Assembly: GCA_013178285.1 (NCBI GenBank)
Contig: JABLXD010000009.1
Coordinates: 1-52,528 of the forward strand
From: Methanofastidiosum sp.
Lineage (GTDB): Archaea > Methanobacteriota_B > Thermococci > Methanofastidiosales > Methanofastidiosaceae
DNA length: 52,528 nucleotides
Direction of reading: 5' to 3'
Shown here: piece by piece, positions 25,333 through 34,453 of the stretch
How positions within the stretch are numbered: the stretch's first letter is position 1
How the letters are laid out: each line of letters opens with the position of its first letter
Notes under the pieces: model-generated
What the model was told of the DNA's origin: nothing
The model's input: only the letters and a program-made list of their open reading frames with translations
Database searches by the model: none
Program-made: the position numbers and the translations under genes

Positions 25333-26250
25333 ATGCCAAGAAAGAAAAAAGAAATCATTGAAGAACCTGTTGAGGAAGTTAAGGAAGAGCCATTAGAGAG
25401 TCTTGATACTAACGAGATAATTGAAGAACCAAGTGAGGTAGTTGAAGATAATACCGAAGAAGCATTAGAAGAAACTCCCCTGGAAGATGAAGGTACTGAA
25501 GAGGACATTATTAAAGATACAGTCTCTGAAGAAGAAGTAATAAAGAAATTATCCATATCAGAGAAAAAGAGACTTGAGGAAGAGAAAAAATCTATGGGAA
25601 ATAGATGGGTCCCCAAGACAAAACTTGGCAGAATGGTTGCAAATGGAGAGATTACCGATATATCACAAATATTAAATAAGGGACTCAGAATAATGGAGCC
25701 TGAGATTGTAGATGTATTACTACCTGAAGTGACTGATCAGAACAATCAGGAAGTCTTGAATATAAACATGGTCCAGAGAATGACTGACTCTGGAAGAAAA
25801 GTTAGATTTTCAGTGATGGTTGTTATTGGTAACAGAAATGGTTACGTTGGAATAGGGAAGGCCAAAGCAAAGGAAGTCGGGCCTGCAATTAGAAAAGCAA
25901 TCAACAATGCCAAACTAAACGTTATCCAAGTTAAGAGGGGATGTGGCAGTTGGGAGTGTAAATGCGGCACAGCACATACAGTTCCATTTAGAGTAACAGG
26001 TAAGGCAAGTAGTGTCACTGTAACTTTAATACCCGCTCCAAACGGTTTAGGACTTGCAGTAGGGGGAGTTGGAAAGAAAATCTTAGGACTTGCAGGAATT
26101 AAAGATGTGTGGTCAAAAACAGATGGCCAGACACAGACAACAGTTAACTTTGCAAATGCAGTAATGGACGCGCTTTACCAAACAAATACAATGAGTGCTC
26201 AGGAGAGAGATATTAAGGTCATAGGTATTGTCACAGGAAATACTAATTAG
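25333..26250 (+). CDS. rps5: 30S ribosomal protein S5 (uS5) with acidic N-terminal tail
   Basis: From residue about 88 the protein is an ordinary archaeal S5: [16 protein letters not shown], the [32 protein letters not shown]-binding region and [23 protein letters not shown]. Before it lies an unusual tail: residues 1-70 contain 29 Asp/Glu and few aromatic residues. Archaeal S5 normally reaches the WVPKT motif within about 20-30 residues. ATG 25333 follows GAGGTG (25321-25326); the frame is continuous and the next in-frame ATG is at codon 88, so the tail is probably translated. Confidence 0.94.
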   Translation: MPRKKKEIIEEPVEEVKEEPLESLDTNEIIEEPSEVVEDNTEEALEETPLEDEGTEEDIIKDTVSEEEVIKKLSISEKKRLEEEKKSMGNRWVPKTKLGRMVANGEITDISQILNKGLRIMEPEIVDVLLPEVTDQNNQEVLNINMVQRMTDSGRKVRFSVMVVIGNRNGYVGIGKAKAKEVGPAIRKAINNAKLNVIQVKRGCGSWECKCGTAHTVPFRVTGKASSVTVTLIPAPNGLGLAVGGVGKKILGLAGIKDVWSKTDGQTQTTVNFANAVMDALYQTNTMSAQERDIKVIGIVTGNTN

Positions 26251-26258
26251 GTGAGATT

Positions 26259-26720
26259 ATGAACAGACTAGCCGTTGTAAGAGTAAGAGGAAGGGTGGAT
26301 GTAAGAAAAGATGTACAAGACACTCTTAAAATGCTTAATTTAACTAAAGCAAATCACTGCGTTATAATTGATGATAGGGAATCCTTTGCAGGAATGCTTC
26401 AAAAAGTTAAAGATTATGTTACGTACGGGCCGATTGACTCTGATACTTTAGCCAAACTCATAATTAAGTGGGGTAGACTAGAAGGAGACGTTCGAGTAAC
26501 TGAGGAATATGTAAAGGAAAAAACAGGTAAAGACATAGAATCGTTCTGTAAAGAATATTTGGAATTTAAAGCTGAACTTTCTGACCTTAACATAAAAAAG
26601 GTATTTAGGCTTCACCCACCCCATAAAGGGTATGAGGCAACTAAAAAACCTTATACATTGGGCGGAACTCTAGGTCCAAGGGATGTTGAAATCAACGGCC
26701 TTATTCAAAAAATGATTTAG
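26259..26720 (+). CDS. rpl30: 50S ribosomal protein L30 (uL30)
   Basis: A 153-residue archaeal-length L30. It begins MNRLAVVRVRGRVDVRKDVQDTLKMLNLTKANHC, the family signature, and ends with FRLHPPHKGYEATKKPYTLGGTLGPRD. SD AGGTGAG is directly upstream. L15 follows after 10 bases. Confidence 0.97.
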   Translation: MNRLAVVRVRGRVDVRKDVQDTLKMLNLTKANHCVIIDDRESFAGMLQKVKDYVTYGPIDSDTLAKLIIKWGRLEGDVRVTEEYVKEKTGKDIESFCKEYLEFKAELSDLNIKKVFRLHPPHKGYEATKKPYTLGGTLGPRDVEINGLIQKMI

Positions 26721-26730
26721 GTGTTTTAAG

Positions 26731-27186
26731 ATGATCAGAGTAAAAAAGAAGAGTACAAAAATGAGAGGATCAAGGACATGTGGCGGTGGCTGCTCTAAGA
26801 AAAGAAGAGGGGGCGGTCACAGGGGTGGAAGAGGACTTGCTGGTAGCGGTAAGAAAAAGAAGACAAAATGGACAAGAACAATTATCACAATGCCTGGTCA
26901 CATAGGATCCTATGGATTTTCTAGAGATTCATACTTGAGAAAAGATACTTCCTTTATCAATGTCGGGGCTATTGAAGAACAGATTGAATCTTTAATGGAT
27001 AAGAACGTTGCTGAAAAGAAGGAAGGAAAGATATATGTTGATGTTTCAAAATTAGGCGTTAAAAAAGTATGCGGAAAAGGTAACGTCAAGGGAACATATG
27101 TTATCACAGCAAATGAATTCTCTAAAAAAGCAGAAGAAAAAATATTATCAGCTGGCGGAGAAGCTGTAATTGCAGGTGACAATTAA
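26731..27186 (+). CDS. rpl15: 50S ribosomal protein L15 (uL15)
   Basis: A 151-residue L15 with the Gly-rich basic N-terminus (KMRGSRTCGGGCSKKRRGGGHRGGRG) and the C-terminal VKGTYVITANEFSKKAEEKILSAGGEAV. It shares one base with the secY start, the classical arrangement coupling the last spc-type ribosomal gene to the translocon. Confidence 0.97.
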   Translation: MIRVKKKSTKMRGSRTCGGGCSKKRRGGGHRGGRGLAGSGKKKKTKWTRTIITMPGHIGSYGFSRDSYLRKDTSFINVGAIEEQIESLMDKNVAEKKEGKIYVDVSKLGVKKVCGKGNVKGTYVITANEFSKKAEEKILSAGGEAVIAGDN

Positions 27187-28562
27187 TGAGTGCAGCCGTT
27201 GAAGGACTTCAGCAAAGTATATTTAGATTTTTGCCAGAAGTAACATTACCAAAAAAGCGTATCAATCTAAAGAAGAGATTAATTTGGAGTGGATTGATGT
27301 TATTCATCTATTTCATATTGGCAGAAATACCTATATATGGGGTAACAGGAAGCCAGATTGATTACTTTGCTGGTCTTAGGGCTATCATGGCTGGAGAAAA
27401 TGGGTCAATTTTAACATTAGGTATAGGGCCAGTTGTTACTGCAGGAATTATAATGCAGTTACTCGCAGGTTCTGAAATTATAAAATTTGATCTTTCTTCC
27501 CCTAAGGGAAAAGCATCCTTCCAAGGCACTCAAAAAATATTAGCAATTTTCCTATGCTTTTTTGAAGCGGCAATATGGATATTGGGTGGTGCATTTGGTA
27601 GACCTGATAGTTCATTTTTGTTAGGCTTCATGATTTTACAGCTTGCCATCGGCGGGCTTTTAGTATTAATGATGGACGAAGTTGTTACAAAGTGGGGATT
27701 CGGTTCCGGTATTTCTTTATTTATCGCAGCAAATGTTTCTCAGAGGATATTATGGGAAGCCTTTAGTTTTGCCAAGTCACCGATTAATCCTGATGAATTT
27801 ATTGGGGCTATCCCTGCATTTGTAAAATCATTTATAGATGGGCAACCTGTCTGGGTTAGGGGAGGTTTACTCCCAGATATTACGCAGGTATTCTTTACTT
27901 TATTAGTATTCTTAATTGTAGTCTATGCCGAAGGAATGAGATTGGAGATACCACTATCATATGGTAAATTCAGAGGGGCAAGAGGAAGATATCCCATCAA
28001 GTTCTTATATGCTTCAAATATCCCAGTCATTTTAGCAGCAGCATTATTCGCAAATGTTCAGTTATTTGCTAGAGTCTTAACTAGTAGAGGAATAAATTGG
28101 CTTGGAACGTTTAATGAATTTGGGGGTGCAAAAAGTGGCCTTATTTATTACTTAACTCCTCCTCATAGTCTTGAAGTATTAATCAATGAACCTTTAAGAG
28201 CAATAATATATTTAGTTATATTTATAGCCCTTTGTGCCATGTTTGCAGTCCTTTGGATTGATTTAACTGGTATGGGCCCAAAAGAAGTTGCCAAAAAACT
28301 TCAAGGTTCAGGAATGCAAATACCTGGATTTAGAAGGGATATTAGAATATTAGAAAAAGTTCTTGACAGGTATATTCCTCCAATTACTCTAATGGGAGGT
28401 ATATTTGTCGGACTTCTTGCAGCATTTGCCGATTTCACTGGGGCCCTTGGTACTGGTACAGGAATACTTTTAACAGTGGGTATTGTTTATAGAATGTACG
28501 AGGAATTAGCAAAAGAGCAAATGGGTGAAATGATGCCTGCATTCAGGCAATTTTTAGGTTAG
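27186..28562 (+). CDS. secY: preprotein translocase subunit SecY (Sec61 alpha)
   Basis: A 458-residue membrane protein with about ten transmembrane helices, the channel of the Sec translocon. The plug and lateral-gate regions (TLGIGPVVTAGIIMQLLAGSEII, IKFDLSSPKGKASFQGTQK) and the cytoplasmic loop RYPIKFLYASNIPVILAAALFANVQ are typical archaeal SecY. It overlaps L15 by one base. In many euryarchaea adenylate kinase (adkA) follows; here DUF106 follows directly. Confidence 0.97.
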   Translation: MSAAVEGLQQSIFRFLPEVTLPKKRINLKKRLIWSGLMLFIYFILAEIPIYGVTGSQIDYFAGLRAIMAGENGSILTLGIGPVVTAGIIMQLLAGSEIIKFDLSSPKGKASFQGTQKILAIFLCFFEAAIWILGGAFGRPDSSFLLGFMILQLAIGGLLVLMMDEVVTKWGFGSGISLFIAANVSQRILWEAFSFAKSPINPDEFIGAIPAFVKSFIDGQPVWVRGGLLPDITQVFFTLLVFLIVVYAEGMRLEIPLSYGKFRGARGRYPIKFLYASNIPVILAAALFANVQLFARVLTSRGINWLGTFNEFGGAKSGLIYYLTPPHSLEVLINEPLRAIIYLVIFIALCAMFAVLWIDLTGMGPKEVAKKLQGSGMQIPGFRRDIRILEKVLDRYIPPITLMGGIFVGLLAAFADFTGALGTGTGILLTVGIVYRMYEELAKEQMGEMMPAFRQFLG

Positions 28563-28571
28563 GTGGAAATA

Positions 28572-29126
28572 ATGAGTTTATATGATGCTATATTAAATCC
28601 CATATATAGGGCACTGGACGTAGCATTTGGATGGCTATTTGCATACGGGTCGATGTATGCTATTTTAGTGGTAGCTATTGTAATAGGAACTACACTTACA
28701 CTCGTTCAGTACCTTCTAGTAGATCAAAAGGAACTCAAATCAATGAGGGAAGAAACTACTGCATTTCAGAAAGAAATGCTTGCTGCACAGAAGGCAAATG
28801 ATAAGAATAGAATAAAAAAGCTTCAGAAAAAGAAAGGCAGAATAGATGAAATGCAAAGAAAGCTAATGTCAATGTCATTTAAACCCTTGTATATAACTAT
28901 GATACCAATATTTATCTTCTTTTCATGGCTTAGGCAGTCCCCTGCAGCAGATATTGTAGATCCAGTAGTTGTTAAACTACCTTTTGACACACTTCTTGTT
29001 CAATTGTTTCACAGAAGTAGTCCCGCTGGATTACAAACTGGTGATTGGCTAGGATGGCTTGGATGGTATATATTTTCAAGTTCAGTAGTATCAAATATAC
29101 TTAGAAAAATAATGGGAATGGCTTAG
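28572..29126 (+). CDS. DUF106 / archaeal YidC-like (Oxa1 superfamily) membrane protein
   Basis: A 184-residue membrane protein: an N-terminal hydrophobic hairpin, a positively charged cytoplasmic coiled coil (about residues 50-100: MREETTAFQKEMLAAQKAND, then KKLQKKKGRIDEMQRKLMSM) and two C-terminal membrane segments. This is the archaeal Ylp1/EMC3-like insertase layout, which helps membrane protein insertion alongside SecY. ATG 28572 follows AGGTGG. Its place between secY and L34e is conserved. Confidence 0.9.
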   Translation: MSLYDAILNPIYRALDVAFGWLFAYGSMYAILVVAIVIGTTLTLVQYLLVDQKELKSMREETTAFQKEMLAAQKANDKNRIKKLQKKKGRIDEMQRKLMSMSFKPLYITMIPIFIFFSWLRQSPAADIVDPVVVKLPFDTLLVQLFHRSSPAGLQTGDWLGWLGWYIFSSSVVSNILRKIMGMA

Positions 29127-29138
29127 AGGTGAGAAATT

Positions 29139-29414
29139 ATGCCGAGACCGATGTATAGATCAAGATCTTTAAAGAGAAAAAATGTAAGAACACCTTCTGG
29201 AAAAGTAGTAACACATTACAGAGAAAAGAGAACAGGTACACCTCATTGTGCCGAGTGTGGAGCTATTCTTGGTGGAGTGCCACGAGGTTTGAGATCTTAC
29301 GAAATGAGAAGATTACCAAAAACTAAAAAGAGACCAGAAAGAAAATTTGGAGGCGTTCTCTGCCCTTGTTGCACAAGCGACCTAATTAAAAAGGAAGTAA
29401 GAGGACAAATCTAA
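29139..29414 (+). CDS. rpl34e: 50S ribosomal protein L34e (eL34)
   Basis: A 91-residue L34e: MPRPMYRSRSLKRKNVRTPSGKV at the start and two zinc-type Cys pairs, CAECG and CPCC. SD GAGGTGAG is upstream. Its last base overlaps the cmk start. Confidence 0.96.
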   Translation: MPRPMYRSRSLKRKNVRTPSGKVVTHYREKRTGTPHCAECGAILGGVPRGLRSYEMRRLPKTKKRPERKFGGVLCPCCTSDLIKKEVRGQI

Positions 29415-29956
29415 TGCGTGTGACTATCGGGGGACCTCCCGGCAGCGGAAAAACAACTGTAGCCAAAATTGTTTCAGAGGAACTTCGATATACACACATA
29501 TATACTGGAGATATCTTTAGAAATCTTGCTAAAGAAAGAGGAATGTCCTTAGGTGATTTTTCTAAACTAGCTGAGAATGATTACTCAATTGACATTGAAG
29601 TTGACCGAAGGCAGAAAGAACTAGGGGCCAAGGACAATATAATCCTTGAAGGAAGAATGGCAAGATTCATGATAGAACCCGACTTAAGTGTCTGGATTAC
29701 TGCTCCTTTTGATGAGAGAGTCAGAAGAATATCTCAAAGAGAAAATCTCAACTACGATGTGATCTTTAAAGATACAGAATTAAGAGAAAAAAGTGAAATA
29801 AGCAGATATCAAAAGATTTATAATGTGGATATATCTAATTTGGCTTCATATGATCTTGTGATTAACTCACTTAGGTTGAGTGCTGAGGGAGTAAGCCAGA
29901 TCATAATTGCAGCCATAAATAACATATCACCGGTACCAAAGGGCGACCGGGTATAA
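29414..29956 (+). CDS. cmk: cytidylate kinase (archaeal type)
   Basis: A 180-residue P-loop kinase with GGPPGSGKTT (6-15), YTGDIFR, the LEGRMARF lid segment and ITAPFDERVRRISQRE. It phosphorylates CMP/dCMP to the diphosphate. The short archaeal form lacks the CMP-binding insert of bacterial enzymes. Overlap with L34e by one base and the position before L14e are conserved in euryarchaeal operons. Confidence 0.93.
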   Translation: MRVTIGGPPGSGKTTVAKIVSEELRYTHIYTGDIFRNLAKERGMSLGDFSKLAENDYSIDIEVDRRQKELGAKDNIILEGRMARFMIEPDLSVWITAPFDERVRRISQRENLNYDVIFKDTELREKSEISRYQKIYNVDISNLASYDLVINSLRLSAEGVSQIIIAAINNISPVPKGDRV

Positions 29957-29971
29957 ATTGGAGGTGACATA

Positions 29972-30226
29972 ATGGCAATGGAAATAGGAAGAGTTTGTAC
30001 AAAACTTTTAGGAAGAGAAGCAGATAAAAACTGCGTTATAGTAGAAATTGTAAACAAAAACTTTGTTGTTGTTTCAGGGCCAAAGGAATTAACTGGTGTT
30101 AAGAGAAGAAGATGCAATATAAAGCATCTTGAGCCTTGGGACGTTAAAATTAACGTCGAAAAAGGCGCATCTGACGATACCCTTAAGGAGGCCATACTAA
30201 AGGCCAAGGTAGAGGGGTACAGTTGA
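29972..30226 (+). CDS. rpl14e: 50S ribosomal protein L14e (eL14)
   Basis: An 84-residue KOW-containing L14e: MEIGRVCTKLLGREADKNCVIVEIVNKNFVVVSGPK and GVKRRRCNIKHLEPW. ATG 29972 follows GGAGGTGAC. Its stop overlaps the TTG start of cbf5 by 4 bases. Confidence 0.95.
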   Translation: MAMEIGRVCTKLLGREADKNCVIVEIVNKNFVVVSGPKELTGVKRRRCNIKHLEPWDVKINVEKGASDDTLKEAILKAKVEGYS

Positions 30227-31194
30227 AATTGTCCGATGGAGACATATTATATAAATCAAAGGACAAGACAAGTTCGAGATATGGGAAAAAACCTGAAGAA
30301 CGAAGTTTAAACGAACTTTTGCAGAAAGGTATTGTCAATATAGATAAACCCAGAGGGCCTACTTCTCACGAGGTAACTTCTTGGGTAAAAAAAGTTCTTG
30401 GCATATCAAAAGCTGGTCATTCTGGAACACTTGATCCTAACGTTTCAGGAGTATTACCTGTCACTCTTGGGAAAGCTACAAAACTTGTTAAACTTTTAAT
30501 GACCTCTCCTAAGGAATATGTTTGCGTGCTTCATCTACAAAAAGAAGTGCCACAAAACGATCTTATGGGGATATTAAAAGAATACGAAGGTGTTTTGTAT
30601 CAAAAGCCACCTGTAAAAAGTGCAGTTAAGAGAAGAGTTAGGACTAGAAAAGTACATTACCTAAAACCAATAGAGATAGAAAAAAAAGATATTCTCATGA
30701 GAGTCGGGTGTGACGCTGGGACATACATAAGAAAGCTATGTTACGATATGGGGCTTTCATTGGGATGCGGTGCAAGCATGGAAGAGCTAAGAAGGACTAA
30801 AACGGGAATTTTTGGAGAAGAGTCCACAATATTGCTTCAAGACCTTCTAGATGCAAAAGTTTTTTCGGTAGAAGAAAACAATGAAGATATATTAAAGAAA
30901 TATATAATGCCCTATGAAATAGTTCTCGATCCATTAAAAAAAATATGGATTAAAGATACTGCAGTAGAGGCATTATGCCAAGGATCAGTGCTTACAGTTC
31001 CTGGCGTATCTAAATTACAAAGCGGAATATCAAAGGGAGAAACAGTCGCTATAATGACTCTAAAAAACGAGGCAGTTTCAATTTCAGAAGCTGAAATGAC
31101 TTCAGAAGACATACTTAAAAATGATAATGGTATTGTTGCAAAATCATTATCCGTTTTAATGGAAACTGGTGTCTATCCAAGGACGTGGAATTAA
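30223..31194 (+). CDS. cbf5: tRNA/rRNA pseudouridine synthase Cbf5 (TruB family)
   Basis: A 323-residue archaeal dyskerin homologue, catalytic core of H/ACA RNPs and also able to make Psi55 in tRNA. It shows NIDKPRGPTSHEV, the catalytic aspartate D71 in GHSGTLDPNVSG, CDAGTYIRKLCYDMG and a C-terminal PUA domain with an ETVAIMTLKNEAVS-type strand. The start is TTG 30223 with GAGGGG upstream, overlapping L14e. Its stop overlaps the methyltransferase ATG by one base. Confidence 0.95.
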   Translation: MKLSDGDILYKSKDKTSSRYGKKPEERSLNELLQKGIVNIDKPRGPTSHEVTSWVKKVLGISKAGHSGTLDPNVSGVLPVTLGKATKLVKLLMTSPKEYVCVLHLQKEVPQNDLMGILKEYEGVLYQKPPVKSAVKRRVRTRKVHYLKPIEIEKKDILMRVGCDAGTYIRKLCYDMGLSLGCGASMEELRRTKTGIFGEESTILLQDLLDAKVFSVEENNEDILKKYIMPYEIVLDPLKKIWIKDTAVEALCQGSVLTVPGVSKLQSGISKGETVAIMTLKNEAVSISEAEMTSEDILKNDNGIVAKSLSVLMETGVYPRTWN

Positions 31195-31763
31195 TGCCGC
31201 ACTATTACTCTGAAGATGTTACAGCACCCTTGAAAATAGACAGAATCTCAGAAATGATATTGGGAAAAATGTATCAATTTGATATTGCACCGGGTGTTTT
31301 CTCTTCAAAGAGAGTGGACAAAGGAACTTTAGCACTATGTGAACTTATGGAGTTAAATAAAAATCATAAAGTACTTGATATGGGATGCGGATACGGAGTC
31401 ATAGGAATAGTTGCATCATCTTACGTTTCAGAAGTCCATATGAGAGATATAAACAAGAGGGCAATATATTTAACGAAAAGAAATATAAATCTTAATACTA
31501 TCAAAAACGCATCGGTAAGTCATGGAAACCTTTATGAAGAGCTTGATAAGTTTAATATTATATTGACAAACCCCCCTGTGTCTTCAGGAATGGACGTAGT
31601 CGGACTTATGATAGATGAAGCACCAAAACATTTATATGAAGGTGGAAATCTACAACTTGTAATACGAAAAGGGGTAAATATTATAAAAGAGAGATTAGAA
31701 AAAAGCTTTGAAAAGGTGAATATAAAGAAGAAATATGGGTATAATGTTATATTTGCTTCATAG
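31194..31763 (+). CDS. class I SAM-dependent methyltransferase (RsmC-like)
   Basis: A 189-residue methyltransferase with SAM loop LDMGCGYGVIG (61-71), the acidic post-strand MRDINKRAI, and the catalytic LTNPPVSSG motif (124-132). NPP(Y/F/V) motifs mark N-methyltransferases of bases, and the general layout matches the small RsmC-type 16S/23S guanine-N2 enzymes. The location beside Cbf5 and ribosomal genes fits an RNA substrate, but which RNA is unknown. I use ATG 31194; the stop codon's last base is the first base of tRNA-Ser. Confidence 0.85.
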   Translation: MPHYYSEDVTAPLKIDRISEMILGKMYQFDIAPGVFSSKRVDKGTLALCELMELNKNHKVLDMGCGYGVIGIVASSYVSEVHMRDINKRAIYLTKRNINLNTIKNASVSHGNLYEELDKFNIILTNPPVSSGMDVVGLMIDEAPKHLYEGGNLQLVIRKGVNIIKERLEKSFEKVNIKKKYGYNVIFAS

Positions 31764-31847
31764 CCGGGGTTGCTGAGCTTGGGACGGCGCGGGCCTGGAA
31801 AGCCCGTTCTCCATTGGAGTGCATGGGTTCAAATCCCATCCCCGGCG
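31763..31847 (+). tRNA. tRNA-Ser (GGA)
   Basis: A type II tRNA of 85 bases. The acceptor stem GCCGGGG pairs with CCCCGGC, with discriminator G. The anticodon loop CTGGAAA between CGGGC-type stem arms gives anticodon GGA, read as serine. A long variable arm (TTCTCCATTGGAG) and TPsiC arm ATGGGTTCAAATCCCAT are present. CCA is not encoded. It lies inside the ribosomal operon, one base overlapping the preceding gene and 13 bases before S13, so the polycistronic transcript must be cut at both tRNA ends. Confidence 0.95.
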
Positions 31848-31860
31848 CTATGGTGATTAT

Positions 31861-32316
31861 ATGGATGAAGAAGTAAAAGGTATTGTTCGTGTACTAGGTA
31901 CAAACATAATGGGAAACGACATCTTTGAAGTTGGAATATTGAAAATAAGAGGTGTCGGACCAGTTATGGCTAGAGCTGTGGCTCAAGTGGCAGGTATATC
32001 CTCAAAGACAAAAGTAGGAAATATACCTCCAGAAAAATTAAAATTAATTGAAACAATTATTGAGGATCCTATAAAAAATGGCATTCCAGTATGGCTTGTT
32101 AATAGGAGAAAGGACTACGAAACTGGCGAGAATATGCACGTAGTCGGGCCAAAATTGTTAATGTCATTGAGAGAAGACCTTAACAGAATGAGAAAGATGA
32201 AAAGCTATAAGGGTGTTAGACACCAGCTTGGCCTTCCTGTAAGGGGGCAAAGAACAAAATCCTCATTTAGAAAAGGAACCTCATTAGGAGTTCAGAGGAA
32301 AAAGGCTGCAAGGTGA
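31861..32316 (+). CDS. rps13: 30S ribosomal protein S13 (uS13)
   Basis: A 151-residue archaeal S13 starting MDEEVKGIVRVLGTNIMGND. It contains the helix-two-turn-helix GVGPVMARAVAQVAGI and the C-terminal HQLGLPVRGQRTKSSFRKG. ATG 31861 follows GGTGAT by three bases; reading further upstream would run into the tRNA. It contacts P-site tRNA in the 30S head. Confidence 0.97.
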   Translation: MDEEVKGIVRVLGTNIMGNDIFEVGILKIRGVGPVMARAVAQVAGISSKTKVGNIPPEKLKLIETIIEDPIKNGIPVWLVNRRKDYETGENMHVVGPKLLMSLREDLNRMRKMKSYKGVRHQLGLPVRGQRTKSSFRKGTSLGVQRKKAAR

Positions 32317-32321
32317 TTTGA

Positions 32322-32858
32322 GTGGGCGATCCAAGAAAAACTAGACGTAAATATGATAAACCATCTCATCCATGGCAAAAAGATAGAATTGAATCTGAAA
32401 ACGTATTGATGAAAAAATACGGACTTGCTAACAAAAAAGAAATTTGGAAAGCTTTGAGTTTCCTTAGAAATGTTAGAAGACAAGCAAGAGCTCTATTGGC
32501 AAGCCATGATGAGGCATCAATGAATCAGACTAAAGACCTTATAACAATGCTTCAAAAATATGGAATATTAAAAGATGAATCTACATTAGAGGACGTATTA
32601 ACGTTATCTCTAGAAGATATACTTGATAGAAGATTACAATCACTTGTATTAAGGAGGGGACTGGCAAAAACACCAAAGCAAGCAAGACAGTTCATTGTTC
32701 ACAAACATATTGTATTAAACGGTGCCAAGGTATCAATCCCAAGTTATCTAGTTCCTAAATCTATCGAAGATTCAATTGGATATTCTGCTAGATCAACATT
32801 AAATGATCCAAGTCATCCAGAAGTTCCTAAAAAAACAGTAGTTGAGGAGGGTAATTAA
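32322..32858 (+). CDS. rps4: 30S ribosomal protein S4 (uS4)
   Basis: A 178-residue archaeal S4. The S4 RNA-binding domain is seen as [42 protein letters not shown]. It starts at GTG 32322, four bases after GGTGAT. The last base overlaps S11. Confidence 0.97.
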   Translation: MGDPRKTRRKYDKPSHPWQKDRIESENVLMKKYGLANKKEIWKALSFLRNVRRQARALLASHDEASMNQTKDLITMLQKYGILKDESTLEDVLTLSLEDILDRRLQSLVLRRGLAKTPKQARQFIVHKHIVLNGAKVSIPSYLVPKSIEDSIGYSARSTLNDPSHPEVPKKTVVEEGN

Positions 32859-33253
32859 TGCCAAAAGAAGGTGGAAGATGGGGAGTAGCCCATATATATG
32901 CTTCATATAACAATACTCTAATTCATATAACAGACCTAACGGGTGCTGAAACTATAAGTAGAGTTTCAGGCGGTATGATCGTTAAAACAGGTAAAGATGA
33001 ATCATCCCCTTATGCTGCAATGAAAGCAGCAGCTAAAGCAGCTGAAGAAGCTATAGAGAAGGGAGTAGTAGCTGTCCACATAAGAGTTAGGGCGCCAGGC
33101 GGAAACAAAGCAAAGACCCCAGGCAGAGGAGCTCAAGCAACTATCAGGGCTCTTACTAGAGCGGGACTTAGAATTGGAAAAATTGAGGATGCTACACCTA
33201 TACCTCATGATGGTACAAGAGCCAAAGGGGGCAAGAGAGGTAGAAGAGTATAA
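32858..33253 (+). CDS. rps11: 30S ribosomal protein S11 (uS11)
   Basis: A 131-residue S11: [38 protein letters not shown] and the C-terminal [17 protein letters not shown]. It lies on the 30S platform near the mRNA exit. One-base overlaps link it with S4 and rpoD. Confidence 0.97.
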   Translation: MPKEGGRWGVAHIYASYNNTLIHITDLTGAETISRVSGGMIVKTGKDESSPYAAMKAAAKAAEEAIEKGVVAVHIRVRAPGGNKAKTPGRGAQATIRALTRAGLRIGKIEDATPIPHDGTRAKGGKRGRRV

Positions 33254-34038
33254 TGGAAATTGAGATTTTCAAAAAAGACGAAAGAGAATTAAGATTTCTG
33301 GTCAGAGGAGTATCTGTACCATTGGTCAACGCCTTGAGACGTATTTTTATTTCAGAAATGCCTTCAATGGCAGTCGACTATCTTAAATTTTATAAAAATA
33401 ATTCTCCAGTTTTTGATGAAATAATCGCACATAGGGTAGGATTAATTCCATTAAATAATGCATCTGAAATCTATATATCTCCTGAAGAATGCGGGTGTAA
33501 TGAAGGGTGTGAAAAATGCTCAGTTACTTTATCTCTTGAAAAAACAGGCCCATGCACCGTTTACTCAAGAGATTTAGTTTCTGGAGATCCAGATATACAT
33601 CCAATTCTTGAAGACATACCAATTACTAAACTCGGTGAGGGGCAAGAATTAAAATTTGATGCCATAGCAAGAATTGGAACCGCAGAAGATCATGCAAAAT
33701 GGCAGATAGCAAATGCAGGTTATAAATATATTCCTAAGATTGATTTGAATTTAGATAAATGTGATATATGCGAAGAATGTGTTCCTAAATGCCCCAAAGA
33801 TATTCTTTACAAGGAAAAAGATCAAATTAAAGTTAAAGATATTTATGAATGCACAATGTGTAGAGCCTGTGAAGAAGCCTGTGAACAAGGAGTTATTAAA
33901 ATATCTTATGAAAATGACGCATTTATATTCTTTGTAGAATCTTATGAAAATATGAATGCTAACGAATTAGTTTCAAAAGCTTTGGACATGCTGTCAACAA
34001 AATTGGACAATTTGAAAAGTCTAGTTGAAAAGATTTGA
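33253..34038 (+). CDS. rpoD: DNA-directed RNA polymerase subunit D with two 4Fe-4S motifs
   Basis: A 261-residue Rpb3/alpha-like subunit that dimerises with RpoL to begin polymerase assembly. The RFLVRGVSVPLVNALRRIFISEMP dimerisation region is at the N-terminus. The inserted ferredoxin-like domain has two complete quartets, C170/C173/C176/C180 and C200/C203/C206/C210, so two [4Fe-4S] clusters are likely. A further CGCNEGCEKC group lies at 80-89. Many archaeal RpoD proteins keep only one or no cluster. It ends three bases before tRNA-Leu. Confidence 0.96.
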   Translation: MEIEIFKKDERELRFLVRGVSVPLVNALRRIFISEMPSMAVDYLKFYKNNSPVFDEIIAHRVGLIPLNNASEIYISPEECGCNEGCEKCSVTLSLEKTGPCTVYSRDLVSGDPDIHPILEDIPITKLGEGQELKFDAIARIGTAEDHAKWQIANAGYKYIPKIDLNLDKCDICEECVPKCPKDILYKEKDQIKVKDIYECTMCRACEEACEQGVIKISYENDAFIFFVESYENMNANELVSKALDMLSTKLDNLKSLVEKI

Positions 34039-34041
34039 AGC

Positions 34042-34126
<85 letters not shown>

Positions 34127-34410
34127 CTTTTTAACACTCTGTTTTAGAAATTTTGTTTCCCAAACATAATGGAGATTTATAGTTAATTTTAGAATATTGT
34201 TCAAACGGCCTGTTATTAAGATTTTACCTTTATTGTAGATAATGCCCCTAAAAACTTTGGATTTGTTATCAATTCTTACTATCTTTTACTTAATTTATTT
34301 AATATTAGGCATACGTAACTATTTTTAGCCTTCCTACAATTGCCGATATTAATAAACATATTTTTATACAATCAACGAAAACTTTATATATTAAAAAGCA
34401 TATCTTAGTA
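34127..34410. other. intergenic region at the end of the superoperon
   Basis: No gene is visible. The stretch starts with a T-rich tract after tRNA-Leu and is AT-rich throughout. Many euryarchaea have L18e, L13, S9 and RpoN here; none of them is present, so the superoperon is broken at this point. The right end holds the TATA element TTTATATAT (about 34383-34391) of the next gene. Confidence 0.6.
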
Positions 34411-34440
34411 TGTAATTATGCATCGAATGGCATAATTATA
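34411..34440 (+). promoter_or_regulatory. 5' UTR hairpin next to the Shine-Dalgarno of a small gene
   Basis: TGTAATTATGC (34411-34421) pairs with GCATAATTATA (34430-34440): 11 pairs with one G-U, loop ATCGAATG. The SD GGAG (34441-34444) begins directly after it. The TATA element at about 34386 predicts a transcript start close to 34411, so the mRNA would begin with this hairpin. It could protect the 5' end or tune translation. Confidence 0.55.
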
Positions 34441-34453
34441 GGAGTTGAAACTA

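Noticed and set aside
31819-31860. Longer N-terminus for S13
   Set aside because: The frame would start inside tRNA-Ser. ATG 31861 has a good SD and matches family length.
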